Assembly (NCBI GenBank): GCA_046155285.1
Contig: JBJXEA010000009.1
Coordinates: 1 to 64,000, forward strand
Reading direction: 5' to 3'
Source of the DNA: CAILHX01 sp046155285
Lineage (GTDB): Bacteria; Pseudomonadota; Gammaproteobacteria; Burkholderiales; Methylophilaceae
DNA length: 64,000 nt
In this document: positions 49,813 through 58,250 of the stretch, piece by piece
Layout of the letters: each line of letters begins with the position of its first letter
Position numbering within the stretch: position 1 is the first letter of the stretch
Program-made: the position numbers and the translations under genes
The notes under the pieces: model-generated
Databases searched by the model: none
Told to the model about the DNA's origin: nothing
The model's input: the letters and a program-made list of their open reading frames with translations, nothing else

Positions 49813-50766
49813 CTATTGCGGCTCAGCCACCAACAAACGGCTCAACACGCCAGCCAGTTTGTGCGGTTCAAACTTAGGTACATAGTCGTCCACACCCACC
49901 GATTTCCCCAGTTGGGCATTGGCATCACTGGAGAGCGAAGAGTGCATGATGACCGGGATGCCTGCAAAGCGCGGGTCGCCTTTGATATTGCGGGTCAGTA
50001 CATAACCGTCCATTTCCGGCATTTCTACGTCGGTCAGCACCAGCTGGATAAAATCATAAACTCTCTGGTTTAAGACATCGGCACGACTGGCGATTTTCTG
50101 TAACTCTTCCCAAGCTTCTTTGCCATTGGTTGAAAATACATATTTCACGCCCAAGGCATCCAGCGTTTTTTGAATTTGTTTGCGTGCCACCATGGAATCG
50201 TCAGCAAAGAAAATGGTGCGGTTTTCTACGGATAAAGGTTTAAGCGAGGCGAGCGCTGATTCATCCGCGTATCCTGAGGTCTCAGCTAGAATTTTCTCCA
50301 CGTCCATCATCATCACGATGCGGCCGTCTTTGAGTTCAGTCACGGCGGTAATCAGGCCGCCCATCTGCATGGTGAGCATATCAGGCGGCACTTTCATGGC
50401 CGACCAGTCTATGCGTAGTATGGTATCCACGCTTTCTACCAAAAAGCCTTGGGTACGACCATTGTATTCTGTCACCACCATGATTTCAGGTGGTTTAGGG
50501 TTTTGTAGACCTACGTATTTAATGAGGTCTACCACTGGCACCAAAGCGCCGCGCAAGCTCACCATGCCTTCTACGGAGGGTGGCATATCGGGGGCGTGGG
50601 TGATTTCAGGGATGCGCATCACTTCGCGCACTTTGAATACATTGATACCGAAGGTTTCTTCACGTCCAGTGCGCTCGTCTTTGCCCAGCGAGAATAGCAA
50701 CATCTCCAGCTTGTTAGAACCGGCGAGTTTGGTACGAGCATCAATGCGTTTTAGTAGTTCTGACAT
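49813..50766 (-). CDS. cheV: Chemotaxis coupling protein CheV (copy 2)
   Basis: A 317-residue CheW-receiver fusion: TFGINVFKVREVMRIPEITH in the coupling domain, FFADDSMVARKQIQ and VLTDVEMPEMDGYVLTRNIK in the receiver, VPKFEPH at the end. It shares most motifs with the downstream copy but carries a short insert (GKDERTGREE) in the first domain. The two are 23 bases apart, as from a tandem duplication that has diverged. Confidence 0.93.
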   Translation of the reverse strand: MSELLKRIDARTKLAGSNKLEMLLFSLGKDERTGREETFGINVFKVREVMRIPEITHAPDMPPSVEGMVSLRGALVPVVDLIKYVGLQNPKPPEIMVVTEYNGRTQGFLVESVDTILRIDWSAMKVPPDMLTMQMGGLITAVTELKDGRIVMMMDVEKILAETSGYADESALASLKPLSVENRTIFFADDSMVARKQIQKTLDALGVKYVFSTNGKEAWEELQKIASRADVLNQRVYDFIQLVLTDVEMPEMDGYVLTRNIKGDPRFAGIPVIMHSSLSSDANAQLGKSVGVDDYVPKFEPHKLAGVLSRLLVAEPQ

Positions 50767-50830
50767 CTGGTACTCCGTCGCGCTTTATTTTAGGCCTTGA
50801 ATAGTTGTTTGGCAAAGGACACAAGCCCCA

Positions 50831-51994
50831 TTATGCACTGTCTTTACCCAACTGTGAATGGTCATTTTCGCCACTCACAGCAATTCTCTCTAAGCATGCC
50901 AGCACTTGCAGGCTGGCGGTTTCCATTTGTTTTAGTTCAGTGAGCGCCAGTTCCAATTTCCCTTCATGGAAATGCTCAAGCGCCGCTTTCCCATGCTGAT
51001 AGACGCTCACGTGTGGCGCTTCGGCCGCTTTGAAGCCATCCAGATGGGCAAAACATGCACGACCACGACCCGCAAAGTACCACCTGCCAAAGCGGCTCTC
51101 GGTGTGTGAAGGCATTTCGTAGTCCGACTGGTTGGTAACCCCCGTAATCACGCGGTATACGTCGTATTTGAGGGCAGGGTGTTCCATTTTGAATACTTCG
51201 ATGATGCCGCGCAATGAGCTGGCTGCGATGGATTTTTCAAGGCCACGCGCAATCTCGCGTAAAGATTCCATCGAGTCGGTAGCCACCATTCCGTCTTGAC
51301 TGAAACGGTCGGCATCAGTTGAGTGGATAGTCATCTGCGATTCCGCCAGTGAGGTTTCATGCTGAATGCTGCTAACTAGGCTAGCAATTTCGATGGAAGC
51401 TTTGCCGGTGCGATCTGCCAATTTGCGTACTTCATCGGCCACCACCGCGAAACCGCGCCCTTGTTCGCCTGCGCGTGCGGCTTCGATGGAGGCGTTGAGT
51501 GAGAGCAGATTGGTTTGGTCGGCGATTTCTTTGATGGTTTTGACGATGCTACCGATTTGTTCCGCGTGTTGCTTCAGGCTGGCGGCGTTGACGGCGGTCT
51601 CTTGGGTACTCAAGGACATGTCGTGCAGATTCTGAGAGATTTGTGCAAGAGATTTTCTGCTGGCTTCAGATGTTTCTGCGGCTTTGATGGCGGTAGTTTC
51701 ATCATCTTTCATGCGCACTGCGAGGCTGAACAAGGATTTCTGGAATTCAGACAGAGACGTGTTTGTGGAAAGTGCGCTCTGCACGAGGCGTTGATGCATG
51801 CTTAGCTGGGATTGCAAGCTAGCAGATTGTTGACGGTTAGCATCACGCTCAGCGCTTAAGGCAGTATTTTCTGTCTGAAGCTGTGCGTTATTCTTCTCCA
51901 GAATAGCGATCTGCGCACGTATTTCTTCTAATTCTCGTTTTGCACGACCAAATCCAAGCACGGTTCGGTATCCTTGAAAAATGAATGGAAACAA
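50831..51994 (-). CDS. Soluble chemoreceptor with C-terminal CZB domain
   Basis: A 387-residue cytoplasmic methyl-accepting protein without membrane helices. An N-terminal coiled coil (~15-70, ELEEIRAQIAILEKNNAQLQ) leads to the signalling hairpin with tip EIADQTNLLSLNASIEAARA and GRGFAVVADEVRKLADRT. A CZB-like zinc domain follows (~265-360): EHPALKYDVYRVITG, SRFGRWYFAGRG and a PHVSVYQHGKAAL helix. The usual zinc-ligand Cys of Cx[FL]GxW is Ser here (AGC codon). CZB receptors sense zinc or hypochlorite in other bacteria. It is divergent from the FleS-like kinase gene. Confidence 0.9.
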   Translation of the reverse strand: MFPFIFQGYRTVLGFGRAKRELEEIRAQIAILEKNNAQLQTENTALSAERDANRQQSASLQSQLSMHQRLVQSALSTNTSLSEFQKSLFSLAVRMKDDETTAIKAAETSEASRKSLAQISQNLHDMSLSTQETAVNAASLKQHAEQIGSIVKTIKEIADQTNLLSLNASIEAARAGEQGRGFAVVADEVRKLADRTGKASIEIASLVSSIQHETSLAESQMTIHSTDADRFSQDGMVATDSMESLREIARGLEKSIAASSLRGIIEVFKMEHPALKYDVYRVITGVTNQSDYEMPSHTESRFGRWYFAGRGRACFAHLDGFKAAEAPHVSVYQHGKAALEHFHEGKLELALTELKQMETASLQVLACLERIAVSGENDHSQLGKDSA

Positions 51995-52056
51995 ATTGCT
52001 GCTTGCAACTATACTTGAGACTAGCGCAAATTTGTAGAGCCAATACTTAATTCACG

Positions 52057-53223
52057 ATGCAAAATCCCCAATCCACCCCCTCCACACCGCAAGAGCTACA
52101 ACAGGCATTTGCCCTGTTCAACGAGGTTTCCGAGCAGTTAACCAACGCTTACGCTGATTTGCAAGTTAAAGCTGAAAGTCTGACGCAAGAATTGGCGGTC
52201 GCTAATGGTGAGCTACGTCGCCAGTTCGAGGAAAAAGAGGCTTTATCCCAGCGTTTGAGCCAGTTGCTGGAAGCTTTGCCGGGCGGCGTGGTGGTGCTGG
52301 ATGCGGAAGGCTTGGTGGAGGAAGTTAACCCAGTGGCCACGCGCTTGCTGGGTTTGCCTCTGGTCGGGCAGACTTGGTTGGGCGTGCAAAATCGTGCATT
52401 AAAACCTACGTTGAATTTGGGTGAGTGGGAGTTGGCGGGCGATGAGCGTCGCGTGAGTATTTCTAGGAGTTCGCGCGAAGGCACTGGCGGTGTGATTTTA
52501 TTGTTACAGGATATTACCGAGGCGCATGCCATGGAAGCGCAATTGCAGCGCCACAAGCGGCTGTCAGCGATGGGCGAGATGGCTGCGGCGTTGGCGCATC
52601 AGTTACGCACGCCTCTGGCTACAGCATTGCTGTATACCTCTAATTTACGCGATACCAATTTGGCAGAAGAAGAGCGCGTGCGTTTTACAGATAAAGCATT
52701 GGGGCGTTTGCGGCATTTGGAGGCGCTGATCAAAGACATGCTGGTGTTCGTGAAGGGCGGCAGGAATGCACAAGAAAACATTCTGGTCAGTAATTTGGTG
52801 GCTGAAGTGCAGCAGGTGATGGAGCCGCAGATGGCGGAGCGCGAAGTTAAATTTGTAGTGCATGACAAAAGCGTGGGTTTGAGTCTGTTGGGCAGCCGCG
52901 AGGCGCTGGCTGGCGCACTGACAAACTTGCTGGCCAATGCCATGCAGGCATCCGAGTCTGGCAGTAAAGTGGTGCTGACGGTGGCGCCGGAAGCGCTTAA
53001 TCAGATGTTATTCAAGGTGGCCGATAATGGCCGCGGCATTGGGCCGGATATACTCGAGCGCTTGTTTGAGCCATTTTTCACCACGCGCACCGAAGGCACC
53101 GGGTTGGGTTTAGCCATCGTGCGCGAAGTGGCGCAAATTCATGGTGGCGATGTTACGGTACAATCCAAACTTGGCACGGGCAGCACGTTTAGCCTACGCC
53201 TCCCAAGCAAACTCATACTATGA
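52057..53223 (+). CDS. fleS: FleS/FlrB-like cytoplasmic sensor histidine kinase
   Basis: A 388-residue soluble kinase. An N-terminal coiled coil (~30-75) is followed by a PAS domain (~72-170, LPGGVVVLDAEGLVEEVNP). The phosphoacceptor His is in AALAHQLRTPLATALL, and the ATPase boxes are LLANAMQASE, DNGRGIGPDI and GTGLGLAIV. There is no membrane segment. This layout and the coupled sigma-54 regulator downstream match FleS/FlrB, which drive class III flagellar genes. It overlaps the regulator by 4 bases. Confidence 0.85.
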   Translation: MQNPQSTPSTPQELQQAFALFNEVSEQLTNAYADLQVKAESLTQELAVANGELRRQFEEKEALSQRLSQLLEALPGGVVVLDAEGLVEEVNPVATRLLGLPLVGQTWLGVQNRALKPTLNLGEWELAGDERRVSISRSSREGTGGVILLLQDITEAHAMEAQLQRHKRLSAMGEMAAALAHQLRTPLATALLYTSNLRDTNLAEEERVRFTDKALGRLRHLEALIKDMLVFVKGGRNAQENILVSNLVAEVQQVMEPQMAEREVKFVVHDKSVGLSLLGSREALAGALTNLLANAMQASESGSKVVLTVAPEALNQMLFKVADNGRGIGPDILERLFEPFFTTRTEGTGLGLAIVREVAQIHGGDVTVQSKLGTGSTFSLRLPSKLIL

Positions 53224-54548
53224 AACCCTTACCCATACTCATTGTTGAAGACGACGCCAGCTTGCGCGAGGCGCTCACCGACACACTCAAATTGTCGCGC
53301 TACACCGTGCTGACCGCGCATGACGGTGTACAGGCGCTGGAGGTATTAAAAAAAGAGGCAGTAGGTTTGGTGATTACTGACGTGCAAATGCCCAATATGG
53401 GCGGTTTGGTGTTGCTGCACGAAATCAAGTCGCAATGGCCTGAATTGCCGGTATTGCTGATGACCGCCTATGGTGTCATCGCCCAAGCTGTCGAAGCCAT
53501 GCGCGAAGGTGCTTGCGACTATCTGGCCAAACCTTTCGAAGTGGAAGATTTGCTGGCACGTGTGGCGCAGTGGATGCTGCCCGCCACCACCGTAGAAACC
53601 CATCGCTCTTCTGCAGTGATAGACGACCCCGCCACCAGTGCGCTCTACGGCATGGCACTAAAAGTGGCCGACACCCCTGCCACAGTGATGATTACTGGCG
53701 AATCCGGTACCGGCAAAGAAGTGCTGGCAAGGTTCATCCACGAACATTCCCCTCGCGCTGACAAACCATTTATCGCGGTGAACTGCGCGGCAATCCCGGA
53801 CAATTTGCTGGAAGCCACCATGTTTGGCTATGAAAAAGGCGCATTCACTGGCGCTACACAGGCGCAAGCCGGTAAATTTGAGCAGGCACAAGGCGGCACG
53901 TTGCTGCTGGACGAAATCTCGGAAATGCCGCTAGCGCTGCAAGCCAAGTTGCTGCGCGTGTTGCAAGAGCGCGAAGTGGAGCGTGTCGGCGGCAACAAGC
54001 CCATCTCTTTGGACGTGCGTATCCTTGCCACCTCTAACCGCGACATGAAATCCGAAGTGGCTAAACATGCCTTCCGCGAAGACCTTTATTACCGTTTGAA
54101 TGTGTTCCCGCTGCATATCGCACCGCTAAGAGAGCGCTTGCAAGACATCCTGCCGCTGGCGCGCCATTTTCTGGCTGAAATGGCCAGCAGCATGGGACGC
54201 AGCAATATGCAGTTCTCCGCCGGAGCTGAACAGGCTCTGTTGGGTTATTCTTGGCCAGGCAACGCACGCGAGATGGAAAACGTGGTGCAACGCGCGGTTA
54301 TTTTAGCGAGCAATGACTTGGTCGCACCAGAACACCTGCATCTACCTAACGTCACCTCCACGGCCACCACGGCGGATGACGCGCCAGCGCCAGATAATCC
54401 CGCTAACGGCTTAAAGTCATTGGAAAAAGCGCATATAATGAACACCTTGGCATCGGTTAACGGCTCGCGTAAACTGGCCGCGCAGAAGCTGGGAATGAGT
54501 GAGCGGACGTTGCGGCATAAGTTGCAGCACTACCGCGAAGGCACGTAG
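53220..54548 (+). CDS. fleR: FleR/FlrC-like sigma-54-dependent response regulator
   Basis: A 442-residue NtrC-type regulator. The receiver has VEDDASL and phospho-Asp in VITDVQMPNMGG. The AAA+ domain has Walker A GESGTGKE, the sigma-54 contact loop EKGAFTGA and LRVLQEREVERVGG. The C-terminal Fis helix-turn-helix is GSRKLAAQKLGMSERTLRHK. All parts for sigma-54 activation are present. It lies upstream of a matching -24/-12 promoter and fliE, a likely direct target. Confidence 0.9.
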   Translation: MKPLPILIVEDDASLREALTDTLKLSRYTVLTAHDGVQALEVLKKEAVGLVITDVQMPNMGGLVLLHEIKSQWPELPVLLMTAYGVIAQAVEAMREGACDYLAKPFEVEDLLARVAQWMLPATTVETHRSSAVIDDPATSALYGMALKVADTPATVMITGESGTGKEVLARFIHEHSPRADKPFIAVNCAAIPDNLLEATMFGYEKGAFTGATQAQAGKFEQAQGGTLLLDEISEMPLALQAKLLRVLQEREVERVGGNKPISLDVRILATSNRDMKSEVAKHAFREDLYYRLNVFPLHIAPLRERLQDILPLARHFLAEMASSMGRSNMQFSAGAEQALLGYSWPGNAREMENVVQRAVILASNDLVAPEHLHLPNVTSTATTADDAPAPDNPANGLKSLEKAHIMNTLASVNGSRKLAAQKLGMSERTLRHKLQHYREGT

Positions 54549-54565
54549 TAATGATTTCTAGGGTG

Positions 54566-54696
54566 CTTCTAAAAATTTAAGCCTCTAAGGCAGGCAAGGC
54601 GCACGGAGCGCAGGAACCGGAATGTATGTTGTATAACATGAGGATTCCGAGCACCGCGCAACGCCGTATGGCAACGAGACTTAAGGCTTTTAGAAG
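54566..54696. repeat. 131-bp palindromic repeat element
   Basis: Outer arms CTTCTAAAA...TTTAAGCC and GGCTTTTAGAAG are inverted. A central dyad CGGAAT...ATTCCG spans 54620-54651, with CAAGGCGCACGGAGCGCAGG and GCACCGCGCAACGCCG on either side. This is the form of a widespread betaproteobacterial dispersed repeat. It separates fleR from the fliE promoter and may also end fleR transcripts. Confidence 0.75.
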
Positions 54697-54707
54697 TGTC
54701 ATAAAAG

Positions 54708-54723
54708 TTGGAACGGGAATTGC
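54708..54723 (+). promoter_or_regulatory. Sigma-54 (-24/-12) promoter of fliE
   Basis: TTGGAACGGGAATTGC has the GG (54710-54711) and GC (54722-54723) spaced by exactly 10 bases and matches TGGCAC-N5-TTGC at most positions. It lies 65 bases before the fliE ATG and directly downstream of a gene for a sigma-54 activator. Confidence 0.75.
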
Positions 54724-54788
54724 TTATGTATACCCGAGAAGTATTTGATTAAGCCATGTGGCTAATCATGTAATTAGCGAGAAATGTA

Positions 54789-55106
54789 ATGAATACAACA
54801 GGAATAGACCAGTTACTCAGTCAACTTACCGCCACCGCGGCAGCTGCCGCTGGCAAAAGTCAGCCGCAACCGGTTACCGGAGCGGCAGATTTTGCCGGAG
54901 TGCTTAAGGACGCAGTAGAGCATGTGCGTACCGTGCAAAACAGTGCTGGTGCAAAATCCGAAGATTTTCAGTTGGGTAAACCCGGTGCCAACGTGCAAGA
55001 AGTCATGGTCTCGCTGCAAAAAGCCAGCCTATCCTTCCAAACCATGGTGCAAGTGCGTAACAAGCTTACCGCTGCATATCAGGACGTAATGAATATGCAG
55101 GTATAG
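54789..55106 (+). CDS. fliE: Flagellar hook-basal body protein FliE
   Basis: A 105-residue protein joining the MS ring to the rod. The C-terminal signature VQEVMVSLQKASLSFQTMVQ followed by VRNKLTAAYQDVMNMQV is typical. The N-terminal half is Ala/Gln-rich and disordered. It stands alone: a terminator follows and the next gene is recR on the other strand, whereas fliE commonly heads fliEFGHIJ. It is preceded by a sigma-54 promoter. Confidence 0.93.
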   Translation: MNTTGIDQLLSQLTATAAAAAGKSQPQPVTGAADFAGVLKDAVEHVRTVQNSAGAKSEDFQLGKPGANVQEVMVSLQKASLSFQTMVQVRNKLTAAYQDVMNMQV

Positions 55107-55130
55107 TTTTACGTAGAACAACAAGAAAAG

Positions 55131-55156
55131 AAAAAGGCCGCGAAAGCGGCTTTTTT
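55131..55156 (+). terminator. Intrinsic terminator after fliE
   Basis: The stem GCCGC/GCGGC with GAAA loop is followed by TTTTTT and preceded by an A-run. The rest of the gap to recR (to 55395) holds only a degenerate CATTC-type repeat near 55231 and no gene I can support. Confidence 0.8.
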
Positions 55157-55395
55157 CTTTGTGGCGCTGGCATATCTCGTATGCCAGCCATATATTCCAT
55201 AGCCTCTTCTAGGAGAAAGCTAGGTTCGTCATTCTCGCCTAGACGGGAATCTAGTCAAGCGTTCAATGTCACGGCTTTTTCACTTTGGCAAACCCCAAAA
55301 CCGAGGGGGTGCCTCTAAGTAAGCTCTTTCTTTGTCTTGTCTAAAGGTGAGCAACCAAAGCATAAAGCCACCCTACGCACTGTTGTAGCTGCAGC

Positions 55396-55998
55396 CTACT
55401 TAATTGACCGTCTCTCCAGCATCGCTTGCGCCAGCGTCCCCACATCTACATGCTCAATCTCGCCGCCCATCGGCAATCCACGGGCGATGCGGCTCACTTT
55501 CAAGCTTCGCGCTTTCAGCAGCTCACCCACATAATGCGCTGTAGCTTCGCCTTCTACGGTGTAGTTGGTCGCTAAAATGACTTCAGTCACTTCCCCGTCT
55601 TGGGCGCGTTTCAGCAGGCGATCCAGATGAATCTCCTTAGGACCTACGCCGTCCAGCGGTGACAAGCGTCCCATCAGCACAAAATACATGCCGGAGTAGC
55701 TTTGGGTTTGCTCCATCATCAGCAAGTCGGTGGGCATTTCTACCACGCACAGCAGTTGCGCGTCACGTTTGCCGGAGGCGCATAAATCGCAAGTTTCAGT
55801 CTCGCTAAAATTGTTGCATTTGTGGCAATGGTGGATGACCTCCAGCGCGTTATTCAAGCTCTGCGCCAAGCTTTGAGCGCCAGCACGGTCACGTTGCAGC
55901 AGGTGATAGGCCATGCGCTGCGCGGACTTAGGGCCAACGCTGGGTAGGCAGCGCAGCGCTTCGATGAGGCGCTCTAATGCTGTTGGGTTTTGCATCAA
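55396..55998 (-). CDS. recR: Recombination mediator RecR
   Basis: A 200-residue protein of RecFOR repair. The HhH motif is LRCLPSVGPKSAQRMAYHLL, the zinc site is CHKCNNFSETETCDLC, the Toprim domain starts LLCVVEMPTDL, and the Walker B-like end is RIARGLPMGGEIEHVD. It is last in the dnaX-ybaB-recR operon, 2 bases after ybaB. Confidence 0.96.
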   Translation of the reverse strand: MMQNPTALERLIEALRCLPSVGPKSAQRMAYHLLQRDRAGAQSLAQSLNNALEVIHHCHKCNNFSETETCDLCASGKRDAQLLCVVEMPTDLLMMEQTQSYSGMYFVLMGRLSPLDGVGPKEIHLDRLLKRAQDGEVTEVILATNYTVEGEATAHYVGELLKARSLKVSRIARGLPMGGEIEHVDVGTLAQAMLERRSIK

Positions 55999-56000
55999 AA

Positions 56001-56327
56001 CTAGAAGGGCATTTTCATGCCCGGTGGTAGTTGCATCCCCGCTGTGGCTTTGCCCATTTTTTCTTGTGAGGCGGCTTCCACCTTGCGCACCGCGTCATTG
56101 ATGGCGAGCGTGATAAGGTCTTCCAGCATTTCTTTGTCGTCAGACATCAGGCTGGCATCCAGATTGACGCGCTTGACTTCGTGTTTGCCGCTCATCAGCA
56201 CTGTCACCAAACCGTTGCTGGCTGTGCCTTCTACCTCCATTTGCGCGAGTTCTTCTTGCGCTTTTTTCATGTTGTCTTGCATGGTTTGCGCCTGCTTCAT
56301 CAGGTTGCCTAGGCCGCCTTTCATCAT
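56001..56327 (-). CDS. ybaB: YbaB/EbfC nucleoid-associated protein
   Basis: A 108-residue DNA-binding protein. It starts MMKGGLGNLMKQAQTMQDN, with the central EVKRVNLDASLMSDDKEML and a C-terminal LPPGMKMPF. It acts as a dimer on DNA. It lies 12 bases after dnaX and 2 bases before recR, the standard arrangement. Confidence 0.95.
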   Translation of the reverse strand: MMKGGLGNLMKQAQTMQDNMKKAQEELAQMEVEGTASNGLVTVLMSGKHEVKRVNLDASLMSDDKEMLEDLITLAINDAVRKVEAASQEKMGKATAGMQLPPGMKMPF

Positions 56328-56339
56328 TTTGCTTTGCTC

Positions 56340-57911
56340 CTATTGGATGGGTTTGATGCTGGATGGGATAACCGTTGCCTTGAAGATTTCTTTCATGTCT
56401 TGTACAAACTTGTCTCCCTGCAAAGATTCCTCGGCGCTGGCTTGTCGTGTGGCTTTTTCCTCGGATATTTGCGCGGCAGGCGTGGCGATTGCGTCATCCG
56501 CGGCGGCTTCCAGATTTACTTTGAGCGATGCGCCAAAGCGCTCTTTTAGCGCGGTTTTGAGGACGTCTTGATATTGCAGCAAATGTTTGTGGATTTGCGG
56601 AACCTGTAAAGAAATACTGTTCTCATCGTGCGTAATCAAAGCGCAGTTTTGCGCCAGATTTTTGCAGAATCCGGGTTTGAGGCTATCAGAAAAGCTGCGC
56701 CAATCGCCACTGAATGGGCTGACGGTAACAGGGGCGATGGCTACGCTGCTGGCGGCGGCAGGTGTTGCCATCATTGGTTTGCTCACGGGCGCTACGTTTT
56801 GCACTGTGTGGCTGACAGCAGCCGTGTTACTCGGCGCAAACGCCAGCATACGCAGCAAGCTCATGTTAAATCCCGCAAACTCATCCGGTGCTAGGCTCAA
56901 GTCGCGCCGCCCCAGCGTGGCAATTTGGTAATAAAGCTGTATGTCTTCTGCACTGATTTTTTGTGCCAAACCTAGCAGACGGTCGCGTTCCGGTAAATCG
57001 CTAGTGATGACTTCCGGCATGGTTTGGGCGAGGGCGATTTGGTGCAGTAGGCCAGCCAAGTCTTGTAGCGCGGCTTCAAACGATAAGCTGCGCTCTTCCA
57101 TGATTTCTGCTTGCTTCAGCAACGCCGCGCCGTCGCTGGCAACCAGCGCTTCCAGCAGATTAAACAAATAATCCTGATCTATTGCGCCCAGCATGGCGCG
57201 CACTTCCGCCTCGTTCACGCTACCCGCGCCGTAAGCAATGGCTTGGTCGAGCAGCGATAGCGCATCGCGCATACTGCCTTCTGCGGCGCGGGCAATCAGG
57301 TTGAGCGCGGTGTTGTCGGCGCTGATGTTTTCCTCTTGCAACACAGCGGTCAAATGCATGGCGATGTTGCTCGGTACCATCTGCTTGAGGTTGAACTGCA
57401 AGCAGCGCGACAGTACGGTGACTGGCACTTTTTGCGGATCGGTAGTGGCGAGGATGAACTTTACATGCGCGGGTGGCTCTTCCAGCGTTTTCAACATGGC
57501 GTTGAAGGCGCTGCGCGACAGCATGTGCACTTCGTCTATGATGTACACCTTAAATCGGCCTGCGGTCGGCGCGTATTGGGCGTTATCCAGCAAGTCGCGC
57601 ATGGCATCAACCTGAGTATTAGATGCCGCGTCCACCTCCAGCAAATCCACAAAACGGCCTTTATCTATCTCGGTACAAGCGGCGCATACACCGCAGGGCG
57701 TTGAGGTAATGCCGGTCTCGCAATTGAGCGCTTTGGCGATGATGCGGGCGAGGGTGGTTTTACCTACGCCGCGTGTGCCGGTGAAGAGATAAGCGTGGTG
57801 CAGACGTTGCTGTTCTAAAGCGTTGGTTAATGCGCGAACGACGTGTTCTTGCCCAACTACCTGAGCAAAAGTTTTAGGCCGCCATTTACGCGCAAGAACT
57901 TGATAACTCAT
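56340..57911 (-). CDS. dnaX: DNA polymerase III subunits gamma/tau
   Basis: A 523-residue clamp-loader ATPase. It begins MSYQVLARKWRPKTFAQVVG, has Walker A GTRGVGKTTLARI, a four-Cys zinc module (CETGITSTPCGVCAAC), the DEVHMLS box and the SRC sensor LSRCLQFNLKQ. The C-terminal ~130 residues are the tau part (LEAAADDAIATP and onward). The start at 57911 is the family start; 15 further open codons upstream overlap the ffs 3' side. I see no classical A-rich slippery site that would give gamma. Confidence 0.95.
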   Translation of the reverse strand: MSYQVLARKWRPKTFAQVVGQEHVVRALTNALEQQRLHHAYLFTGTRGVGKTTLARIIAKALNCETGITSTPCGVCAACTEIDKGRFVDLLEVDAASNTQVDAMRDLLDNAQYAPTAGRFKVYIIDEVHMLSRSAFNAMLKTLEEPPAHVKFILATTDPQKVPVTVLSRCLQFNLKQMVPSNIAMHLTAVLQEENISADNTALNLIARAAEGSMRDALSLLDQAIAYGAGSVNEAEVRAMLGAIDQDYLFNLLEALVASDGAALLKQAEIMEERSLSFEAALQDLAGLLHQIALAQTMPEVITSDLPERDRLLGLAQKISAEDIQLYYQIATLGRRDLSLAPDEFAGFNMSLLRMLAFAPSNTAAVSHTVQNVAPVSKPMMATPAAASSVAIAPVTVSPFSGDWRSFSDSLKPGFCKNLAQNCALITHDENSISLQVPQIHKHLLQYQDVLKTALKERFGASLKVNLEAAADDAIATPAAQISEEKATRQASAEESLQGDKFVQDMKEIFKATVIPSSIKPIQ

Positions 57912-57933
57912 AAGAGACACGCTGATATTGAAA

Positions 57934-58033
57934 GGGGCGAGCCTAACCCCCGGCACTTGCAGATGATAACTGTGGCTGCTTGCTTCCGCATCTGACCAGA
58001 TTGGCTACCCTGCAATGCGGGGAGGCCCGCCGA
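57934..58033 (-). ncRNA. ffs: 4.5S RNA of the signal recognition particle
   Basis: On the minus strand the roughly 98-nt sequence begins GGCGGGCCTCCCCGCATTGC and ends GGCTCGCC; the two ends pair with one G-U. The conserved core CTGGTCAGATGCGGAAGCAA plus GCAGCCACAG carries the SRP symmetric and asymmetric loops and a GGAA tetraloop, where Ffh binds. It lies 23 bases upstream of dnaX, the same order as in many proteobacteria. Ends are set from pairing, so they are good to a few bases. Confidence 0.93.
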
Positions 58034-58143
58034 GTGCATTTTAACTTATCTCGCTAAAAGACGTGCGTCACATTTGAATTATTGCCAGAGTAATGAGCGG
58101 CATTGAAAATAAAAATGCTCAAACCATTCTTTATGTTTGACTG

Positions 58144-58192
58144 TATATTTCGATGGATATATTCTCTTGTGTATATTGAGCGTCAATATATT
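58144..58192 (+). promoter_or_regulatory. TATATT iterons and palindrome upstream of exaC
   Basis: TATATT occurs at 58144, 58158, 58172 and 58187, i.e. every 14-15 bases. The last two are part of a perfect palindrome TATATTGA-GCG-TCAATATA (58172-58190). The array lies 60-110 bases before the exaC start. A regulator bound to regularly spaced half-sites is inferred; no regulator gene is adjacent. Confidence 0.45.
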
Positions 58193-58250
58193 GCGCCAGT
58201 AAAAGTAATTCGTTAGTCATTCATTCAAATAATTTTTTGAGGAGCGCATC

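Noticed and set aside
56340..56500. A dnaX frameshift site producing gamma
   Set aside because: The A-runs in the 3' part are too short (five A) and lack the following stem and stop arrangement of the E. coli site.
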